A DNA stretch of 64,000 nucleotides. It comes from Triglochin maritima (Eukaryota > Streptophyta > Magnoliopsida > Alismatales > Juncaginaceae). Each line of letters opens with the position of its first letter. Positions within the stretch are counted from its first letter, which is position 1. Below, piece by piece: positions 56,445 through 64,000 of this stretch. The position numbers were made by a program, and so were the translations under genes. The notes beneath the pieces were generated by a model. The model saw only the letters and a program-made list of their open reading frames with translations, was not told the DNA's origin and did not search any database. The stretch is from contig OY821775.1 of the NCBI GenBank assembly GCA_963682175.1, positions 38,252,053 through 38,316,052 on the forward strand, written 5' to 3'.

Positions 56445-56678
56445 GTGGTAATATAGACGTCGGCTATTATATTACCGCGTTTATCCGACGTCTATGGGGT
56501 ATAACGTCGACAAATAGACGTCGGGTATTTGAATACCCTGTTCAGCCGATGTTTATAGGGTATAGACGTCGACCTATAGACGTCAGATATTATAAATATC
56601 CGACATCTATAATCCCTGCATATAGACGTCGGGGTATAGACGTCGGACATTTATAATATCCGACGTCTATAGGTCTTA

Positions 56679-56872
56679 ATGAAAACGAATAGACGGATTT
56701 TCTGTCATTCATTTCAGACGAAAACCCACCTAAACCCTAGCCGTCCCGCGACCGAATCCTCCTCCGCACCGTCTCCGACACCGCAGCGACGTCCCAACCT
56801 CTCCTCCCCTTCTTCGGCCCTCTTCTCCTTCTTCCTACATCTTCCTCCGTCTCTCCACATTCTACCAATGTA
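56679..56872 (+). pseudogene. Possible first exon of the CACTA-borne gene
   Basis: An open frame from ATG 56679 is rich in Pro and Ser and runs to a GTAAGT donor at 56873. An AAACCCTAG stretch typical of plant 5' leaders suggests this could instead be leader sequence. No domain is recognised. Confidence 0.35.
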
Positions 56873-57965
56873 AGTGTTGAGTTCGTTTTTGTTGGTTTAT
56901 TTTTGGATTTTTCTTGTAGTAATGATTCTTTTCTATGTTAGTATACTTCTCGTGTGGCTTATTGTTGGTAAATGCGACATTTCAATTTTTTGGTTGTAAT
57001 CTTTAATATATTCGTATTTTCGTGATTTATGCTTAAGTTTGTTGATATTTTGTATGTTCTTGACAAAATTGAAGTCTCTTGCTAGCTTGAACTAGTTAAG
57101 CTTTGATCGAAATCTTTGGACTCGTGATTTACTAGACATTGTAAATTAGGACAACTAAGGAGAGAAATTAGGACCAATGAAGTCTCTTACTTTTTCTAAT
57201 GAATGATAGAAATGAAGTCTCTTACTTTTGCTAATGAATGAAAGAAATGAAAAAGACATGTTTATAACAACTAAGGAGATAAATTAGGACCAATGTAAAG
57301 AATACGTGAAGTTTTGCCTTCACCAACCTTTTTAATTTACTTGATCATTTGGTTTCATGTCCAATCTATTCATTAACTTTTGTGAGTGTGGTCATGTAAA
57401 ATTATATCAATTTGTTCCAATTTGAACATTGTCACGAATTGAGACAAAATTAATGTAGGCATGATTTAAGTTAAATGTAAGGGTGTCTAGTCTGTAGATT
57501 GTTATCCCCAATTTCTTAGGAGTTTCGATGATCTTAAAAGAAAGAGTCATAAAAGTATAAAAAAATGTGGGCGTATTTTATTTGTGGGAGTATTTCTTAC
57601 AATTTTATTTAGTACGGACAGTTTCTTTGTGGGAGTATTTTCAATTCTAAATTTTAAATGTTTATTTAGTTACATGTTTATTTAGTTAAATGCTTATTTA
57701 TACTTAAGATATTCTTTTATTTAGACAACTTTTAATGTTTAACTCATCAACCCCCTTAAACAACTTTTGCTTTGGGTTTAACTCATCAACCCAAAGCAAA
57801 AGATTAGATAATATTTGTTAAGTCATTCATCATATAAGATTTGCATTCATCGTAATTATTATTTATTTACGATTTTTGTCGTAGATTGCTGGCGTAAGGT
57901 ACGTACTATCTTTCACTGTAATAATTTTATCGAAACTGTAATAAAGTATAATTTTTATACTTGTA

Positions 57966-58803
57966 GACAGTTTTATGACGCCAGAAGGTCAGTCTTTCCC
58001 GACGATCAAGTATTTGGATTTATCAGTCCATCTACATATATATACGGGAATGAAGATAAATTGGGCCAGCTTGGGACATTCTTTAGAAGAAGACAAAAGA
58101 TATTATCTGCTCCCTTATCATGAGAGGTAAACTTTGTAATTCAAAGTGGAATTTTATGTTGTAATAAGCTTCTAATTATATATATAACATGGTTCATTGG
58201 ATGCTTGTCGTTGTATGCCCCACGACTAATTCGGCATATTGGTTTGATCCGTTGGGGTCGAATAAACCAATAGACTCAATAAAGAAACTTCTAAATTTGT
58301 AAGTTCGTTTTAGTCGTGGAAAAAGTAATTCGTGGATTTTTATTAGTATTATTGAATGAAATTTTAACTTGTGTTACTCAGGGCAATTAAGGTTTACAGA
58401 GCTTTGGGTGGCAGGAGAACAACCACAAAAGCAGGAATAACATGACATGGAATGAGAGTACGTTCTCTCCATTTTTTGCTAATTAAGTTAGGAACATAAA
58501 TTTAGCGAATTTCTATGTTTGTAGTACCGGAAGCAGGTTGGAAATACGGAATGTGGTTACTACGTGATGAGATACATGGAGGAAATCCTCGAATTGGCAA
58601 CTCAAGACGTATGCCTATCCGAGGTAATGTAGATCGTTAATCAATTGTATAGTTGTAGTTTCAATATTTAGTTATTAACATTCACACTTGTATTTTTTTG
58701 ATAGGTCTTCCCAAAAAGTAGTGATCCCTTCTCGCAACAGGAGCTCAATGAAACTCGCGACCGATGGGCTCGCTATTTTATCAGAAACATGTTGACGAAC
58801 TAA
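57966..58803 (+). pseudogene. Ulp1-like cysteine peptidase (C48) exons
   Basis: Exon-like blocks with plausible GT/AG borders: 57966-58126 (FGFISPSTY, then after a one-base frameshift RYYLLPYHE); about 58190-58298 (VHWMLVVVCP, AYWFDPLG); 58382-58457 (AIKVYRALGG, with a stop in IT-TGA-HGM); 58525-58623 (VGNTECGYYVMRYMEEI); 58705-58803 ending in TAA. His in HWML, Asp in FDPL and Cys in ECGYYV are the expected catalytic triad. Such domains are known in plant CACTA and some Mutator-like elements. The frameshift and the internal stop suggest it is inactive. Confidence 0.75.
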
Positions 58804-59457
58804 GAGGTTCTCCTGTCACTAACATTTTTTGTAATTTAGTTAACAAGTGCACTTGTATTACAAACCTACAATTTATGCCTTAATATAATCACCTTAATTT
58901 TAGAATTAATTAATTGCAAGTGTGTTGAATGTCAATTGTGTCTGCTTGTATGTTTGTGTTTGTGCATGTATGGTTGTATGTTTGTGTTTGTGCAAGTTGG
59001 CAAAATGTGTGTTTGTGCTTGTACGTACATGTGGATGAAAGTGTGAGCATCTGTGAACGAATTTGGTGCAGGTTGTATGTACATGAATACGATGACTAAA
59101 AACAAGTTTGCAGGATGCTATTTTTTTTGGGTCCAGGTTTAGGAATAGACGTCAGATATTTATACTAGCCGACGTCTATTCCTCTGAAGAAAAGAATAAA
59201 CGTCGCCTTTATTTATAATTCGACGTCTATTCTTTACGAATAGACGTCGTCTGTTAGTTCACCGACGTCTATACCAAAATAATAGATGTCGGTTAGATGT
59301 AACGGTCGACGTTTATTCTTGAAGAATAGACGTCGGATATTGGACGTCCGATGTCTATGTATAGACGACGCACGCATAGACGTCGGATCTGGGAGTGCTT
59401 ATATCCGACGTATATACCCACGTACATCCGACGTATATGCCCTTTTCTGTAGTAGTG

Positions 59458-59633
59458 TGTGTTGATGGATCTAATTCTTCTACATGGATGCATGTTTTAG
59501 CTAGTCTTGATATGTTTTGAAGTTCCTCAAGTAGTTTCACACCATATTCTCTTGCCATAATAATCTAGATCTCGCTATTTGAATCTTAGCATGATTTAAA
59601 TAATTTGATATTCAGAAATCTATTACTTTTAGG
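59458..59633. other. Flank of CACTA insertion, unassigned
   Basis: AT-rich. It probably belongs to the outer CACTA remnant that continues at 59843. Part resembles 56240-56285. Confidence 0.4.
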
Positions 59634-59651
59634 AACAATTGCAGGCTTTTC

Positions 59652-59824
59652 TCTCCCGAGGCACAACGGGGTGGTTAGGGACAATGTGATGAAGTCGTCG
59701 CAAGTTCGAATCCCTGCCCCGTATGTCCGTGCCTCAGTGAAAATGGTGTTGGACCACCTCTTAGTTTGTAACCTGACCGGCGTCCTAAGGGCGGTGGACG
59801 GTGAGTTCCCCGGTCATCAAAAAA
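59652..59824 (+). mobile_element. tRNA-derived SINE, about 173 bp
   Basis: A-box-like GCACAACGGGGTGGTTAGGG near 59661 and B-box AGTTCGAATCCC at 59703-59714 form a Pol III promoter about 40 bp apart. The 3' end is a short A run. It is flanked by an 18-bp duplication with two mismatches (AACAATTGCAGGCTTTTC at 59634-59651; 59825-59842), the mark of LINE-assisted retrotransposition. Confidence 0.85.
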
Positions 59825-59842
59825 AACAATTGTAGTCTTTTC

Positions 59843-60985
59843 GAGGACCATGTGAGTCGAGCACCCAGGGATCTACTAGTACAACTATAAACAACGACCT
59901 TGCTAGGACACTTCTCAGTGATAGACACTAACCTGTACGGGTGTATTCAAGTCTTGTCATCCCAATCGATAGATGCAGACCTTGGGGAATGTCATCTCAA
60001 GCGGAAATGGACGCTAGATTGGAGGTTGAAAGGACAAAACGAGAGAGCGAGGAGCTGACACGATGAAGAGCGATCTCTCCCAAACGAAGGACATGTTTGC
60101 GCAAAGGCAAACATACATGCATTTCTTGTTGGCTAAGGCGGGTTACAAGCCTCTAGTAAGCTAATCGAATTTCAGTAACGTCTATTAAATTTAGTAACTT
60201 TTCATTGCAAAGTTTTATCTTAACTTGAAAGTTTATAATATTTCATGAATTGCAGGAAATTGATATAACTTTACTTGCACTCCACCACCACCGAGACAAG
60301 GTGATGGTCTCGGTCCATCGGGGGGAGCTACCAGGTTTGGCGGTGTAACTTTATTAGTAGTATTTCTTTGTATATCAAGGAACTCTAGTTCATTGTATTT
60401 ATGTTTCAATGTTAACTTTGGATTTGAGTAGATTTAACAATGTTATGGATGAATGAATATAAGGTTTGAATGAATGAATGTTATGTATTATCGATGACAC
60501 GTGTTTTGAATGTTATCGTACATGATGAACGAATGATATGTGTTTGGATCAGGGAAAACAGGAACCCAGAAAGAGCGAAAGTGATGTTCCGGGTTCGTAT
60601 ATTGCAAAAATTGGTGGAACTAGCTAGGTCGTTGTACGTGACAAACCGTCAATAGAGACGGTACATATATGTCGTTGTACTTTATGGTCTATCGATAAAG
60701 ACCATCCTGACAATTCAACAGTCAGTGTAACCTACAGCAAAAGACGGATAATCTGTCAGATATAATTCGTTGGTGATTGTCAGACTTGACTAATTCAACC
60801 CAAAAATGTGAGGAAAATTGTGCCAAAATTAACACCGATGAAGGTATTCTGTCGCACATTTCGTCGGTGTAGACCTTCACCGACCCCTGGTACTCCAACT
60901 GTAAGTATATCCGTCGGTGAAACCTTGCACCAACGGATAAGCAGTCACATTAACGAATAAGTTTTGTCAGTGAAGGTCGAAACTG
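59843..60985 (+). pseudogene. CACTA transposase-like gene 3' end and element terminus
   Basis: From about 59990: AEMDARLEVERTKRESEELT, then after a frameshift and stop MFAQRQTYMHFLLAKAGYKP with a GT donor. A Pro/Gly-rich last exon is near 60275-60350 (PPPPRQGDG). This mirrors the minus-strand gene at 17985-18260. ACCGACGGAT-type subterminal repeats occupy about 60700-60975, ending at TTGTAGTA near 60982. The 5' half is lost or displaced. Confidence 0.65.
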
Positions 60986-61870
60986 TTGTAGTAATCGAAA
61001 TGGCCGAACAACCGGATTAACACATCCTCTCATGTTATAAATTGTCCATGCGTAGACACGAAAAATAATACCGGTGATGCGTGTGGGAGTGTTAAACAAT
61101 AATCCCACATTCGTAAATTTTTGGGCATTCTCTTAGGCAGTGGAGGTGCCACATTGTAGAGAGGGGGGTAGGCGACCCTTTTGGATTTTTTGTCCCTTTT
61201 GATTTTGACCCTCATATTTTATATTTTGCCTTTTTCATATAGTTTGTTTCGGATTTCCACCCACTTGAATTTTGTGCCTTTGAGATTTCAACCTCCATAA
61301 TATTTTTCAATATCGATAGTATATGTGATCGCGTTCAATTAGTCTAGTACAATACTATCTATTTAACCCTTTGTGTTTAAAATACTTAATCAAACTCCAA
61401 AGCAAAGCATACCAAACCAATGAATTAATAATTATTTTTGGATAGTCCATATAAAATCAAACTCCCCTGACATAAATTTATAGAATTGCCTTTGCTCCTG
61501 GCTTTTGAGTTCTCCGGCACCTCAATATATCTAAAAATGATTTTTGAGTTAGATAACTACACTTCATTATTTATACAACTTTGTCAAGCACGAGGCAAGT
61601 TCTTGTCAAACCCATTTGTAAAGCAATATGAGCCGAATCAGACTTGCTTAAAGGCTTGATATGAGATAACAATAACAAGGAAATTCACATTTGTTTGCTT
61701 ATTAATCAGCTAGCTCTCTACGAGTAAGATGACGCTAAGGTATGTTCGACTCATTTACATCTGAACATATGGTGTCAACACAAAGGTAGTTGTTATCGAA
61801 CATAATCTAAAGGATGTAAATAAGTTGTTAAAAATTTAGTTTTAACAACTCACCCATAATATTTAACTTT
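60986..61870. other. Unassigned DNA
   Basis: No gene or repeat recognised. Confidence 0.4.
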
Positions 61871-63529
61871 ACTAGTGTTGTGGAAATTAAAGTTTAAAAC
61901 TACAAGTGCACGACCGCGTCGAAGCAGTAGCAAGTACGGATCGTGTCCACAAGGAGTGAGTGCAGGTCATCATCGACCATACTCGATTGGGGAAGAAAAT
62001 GAAGATTGAGTGTATCTAAACTAACTAATTAATATGACGCGAATCAGCTAAAGAAATCCTAATATGACTAGTCCCGTTGGATATGGAGAATGCATGCAAA
62101 AGTGTATGTGTGATATATGTGTGTGTACAATCAAGCGCTAATGACATGCATTATATGAAAACTTATAATGCCACAATCCGAAGTGTGTCTCTACATGGAT
62201 TAAGATTTATCATCATCATTAAAACATACAAAACACAACTCAAGATAAGGACAAAGACAACCACATGATTATATGTCAATGTTAACTCTATAATGACATG
62301 AAGAACAAAGAAATTCATAATGACCCCAACGCCAACTATGCCTCCACATGAATTAAGATTTAACATCATCATTAAAATATACAAGACATTAATCAAGATA
62401 AGGTCAACAAAGTCACATGCTTCCACATGTCATTGTTATCTCTATATCCACTCAAATCTTATCCTCACATCATCATTCTCCACAAAGTGGGCCCACGAAC
62501 CAAATCATATGCTAAGCATTCATTATGACCATTGATACATCCAAGACAAGAGTGAGAAACCCATCAAAATGGTCATGGAAATTATTTGAAGCTCCATGAT
62601 TAAGATTAAACATACACCAATCTCAAAACATTCACACTTCACATAATTCTCCACCCCCAATGGAGATGAATTACTCACCAATCATCATGTAAACAAAGAA
62701 AATAACAAAATAAAAACAAATCACATGAACAACTAAAGAAAACTAGATCTAACCAAAGCAATGGAATAAAAATTACATCAAATGAAAGACAAGAACATAA
62801 AGAACAAGAAACTACAACTTTATTAAGAAAGAAAGATTACAAAATGTGTTTCTCTTCTCCTACACTACAATACTAAGCAAGAAATAAAACACACTCTACA
62901 AAATAAGAAATAAAGCTAACCTAATGAGGAGAGGAAGGAAAAAGAAGGGAATGATTACAAGTGTATTTATAGAAGATTAGAAGGTCTGGATTAATCTGGG
63001 CGCAATCAGACGGTTGTAAATTAGATCTGGATGTTCCGGAGTTCTTTAAATCGACTACATCATTCACCTACTTGAGAAATTTGGGGCAAAATCATTCACC
63101 TACCAGTCGCAGATCTTTTGGCTCTGATCCACCCCAAATTTCAGTAGAAGCTTTAATGATCAATTTAAAACGTGAAGTGCACTCGAAGTTATTGGTTCGA
63201 GCCCGTTTGGTCTTAATTGCTGAATTACTCACCAAGTTCAGTAGATTATGGACTTTTGCAACCAACATATTTTTCTTTACACTTAGGTTCCTCCGGGTTT
63301 TCACTTGGGTTCTTCCTGACTTACAATCCGGTCATTGAGCATTACAAACATGTCCAAGGCTTCCAAATCAATTGTTTCTTCTTTTATTCATGTCTTTTTT
63401 GCTTACTTGCTCTTCTTTATTACTTAAAACCTGAAACGCATTAAACAAACACTCGACTAGCACAAAATTAGGGTAAAATAAAAGATATATAGCATGAATA
63501 CAATTTGTGATATGCTACTAATCAACTAG
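61871..63529 (-). repeat. 5-bp target-site duplication ACTAG around solo LTR
   Basis: ACTAG at 61871-61875 and 63525-63529. Confidence 0.85.
61876..63524 (-). mobile_element. Divergent family-A-like solo LTR, 1649 bp
   Basis: On the minus strand it runs from TGATTAGTAGC to CCACAACA, with a perfect 5-bp duplication. CAAGTGCACGACCGCG and CTCCACCCCCAATGG link it to family A. It lacks the GACCGCCAATTGGCGGTC pair entirely, so the palindromes are not universal in this wider family. It has the same kind of internal partial duplication as family A (near 62150-62275 and 62305-62425). Confidence 0.88.
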
Positions 63530-64000
63530 CTAGACTAAACATGAGTGTTATTTTATGCTAAGCATGAACAATAATAAGCTATGTTACCGAACTCTTGCAC
63601 CATTTGAAGTTCAAGCTAAAATTAAAAATCTTCTATATGTTGGAAAATTTGCAATGAATTGGTTTACGGTGTGGACGGTATTATGGTTAGTTTGCTCCAT
63701 GTTTCATGTTCATTTAGTATTCTTGGTTTTTTACCTTCTTTTGCTTCAAGTATCCCAGTTTGCGCTAGACTGTACTGTTGTATTCTGCTTCATCTGGACA
63801 CCATTGCCATAAACACTATCTAACAATGTTATGTCAAAAGACTTTACCCCATTAGCATAATAAGAATACTTATTTCAATTACAAATGAACTCTTTCATTA
63901 AGAAATGAAAATATTTATTCACGTTCTCTTCAGCTTGTTTAGGATAGACAATTTGACAAAGGTGAACTCAGCTTGTGACTACATTTGGTTCTTTAAGTTT
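63530..64000. other. Unassigned DNA
   Basis: A hydrophobic 85-codon open frame at 63555-63812 has no recognised motif and is probably chance. Confidence 0.4.

Larger units (their letters stand above)
56329..59457 (+). mobile_element. Complete CACTA element with Ulp1-type peptidase gene, 3129 bp
   Basis: Termini CACTAGTGCAGAATAGGC and, on the other strand, CACTACTACAGAAAAGGGC. Both subterminal regions (56355-56690 and 59144-59430) are packed with TAGACGTCGG repeats in both orientations, probable transposase sites. The interior has a first-exon-like stretch at 56679-56872 and peptidase exons at 57966-58803. No main transposase is present, so it is non-autonomous. Confidence 0.88.
56326..59460 (+). 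repeat. 3-bp target-site duplication TGT of the CACTA element
   Basis: TGT at 56326-56328 and 59458-59460, next to CACTA and TAGTG ends. Three base pairs is normal for CACTA elements. Confidence 0.8.

Noticed and set aside
59661..59714. A functional tRNA gene
   Set aside because: A and B boxes are present but no cloverleaf could be drawn, and an A run plus an 18-bp flanking duplication show a SINE.
50960..60982. A single CACTA element spanning 10 kb
   Set aside because: The two ends (CTACTACTAGAAAAA and the complement of TTGTAGTA) are not convincingly alike and no 3-bp duplication could be matched, so they are annotated separately.
63555..63812. Small membrane protein gene
   Set aside because: Hydrophobic codons are expected in T-rich DNA; no homologous motif and no supporting context.

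Overview
This is a repeat-dense stretch of a flowering-plant nuclear genome. The evidence is: LTR retrotransposons whose primer-binding sites match plant tRNA-Asp and initiator tRNA-Met, Ty1/copia and Ty3/gypsy polyprotein remnants, CACTA, hAT and PIF/Harbinger DNA transposons, and a tRNA-derived SINE. I cannot name the species. I found no convincing host protein gene, tRNA or rRNA gene; nearly every recognisable sequence is a transposable element (TE), usually inside another TE. All comparisons were made by eye.

Layout. 1-1442 is an LTR of a Ty3 (Athila-like) family, called family A here. 1443-3763 is a copia remnant split by a family-A solo LTR (1897-3450). 3911-5357 is a solo LTR of a second family (family X, probably copia). 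5460-7008 plus 15629-15841 is a decayed copia pol gene, split by element A (7009-15623). Element A is a young non-autonomous element with two 1405-bp LTRs, an exact tRNA-Asp primer-binding site and one gag-protease reading frame, but no reverse transcriptase or integrase. From 15842 a CACTA element follows; it is broken by a second family-X solo LTR (15928-17415) and by a hAT-type element (19378-35842). The hAT element was in turn filled by a degenerate family-A element (element B, 20296-34895), which holds a copia element (25611-32025) and a PIF/Harbinger-like element (34123-34743).

35851-43015 is mostly unassigned AT-rich DNA, with a 650-bp duplicated repeat and a hAT transposase fragment. 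43021-50300 is an internally deleted Tekay-type gypsy element on the minus strand, with a third family-X solo LTR in one of its LTRs. 50951-61000 holds CACTA remnants, a decayed copia gag-pol, a complete CACTA element with Ulp1-type peptidase exons (56329-59457) and a SINE. 61876-63524 is a divergent family-A-like solo LTR.

Two shared sequence systems stand out. (1) Dense clusters of the palindrome CGGTCGACCG and its decayed forms occur in TEs of unrelated types: family-X LTRs, a copia LTR, Tekay LTRs and a PIF-like element. (2) Family-A elements carry paired 18-bp palindromes (GACCGCCAATTGGCGGTC type) at two fixed places, about 120 bp upstream of the LTR TATA box and about 134 bp inside the primer-binding site. 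These two, together with the gag-protease-only family itself, are the best candidates for something undescribed.
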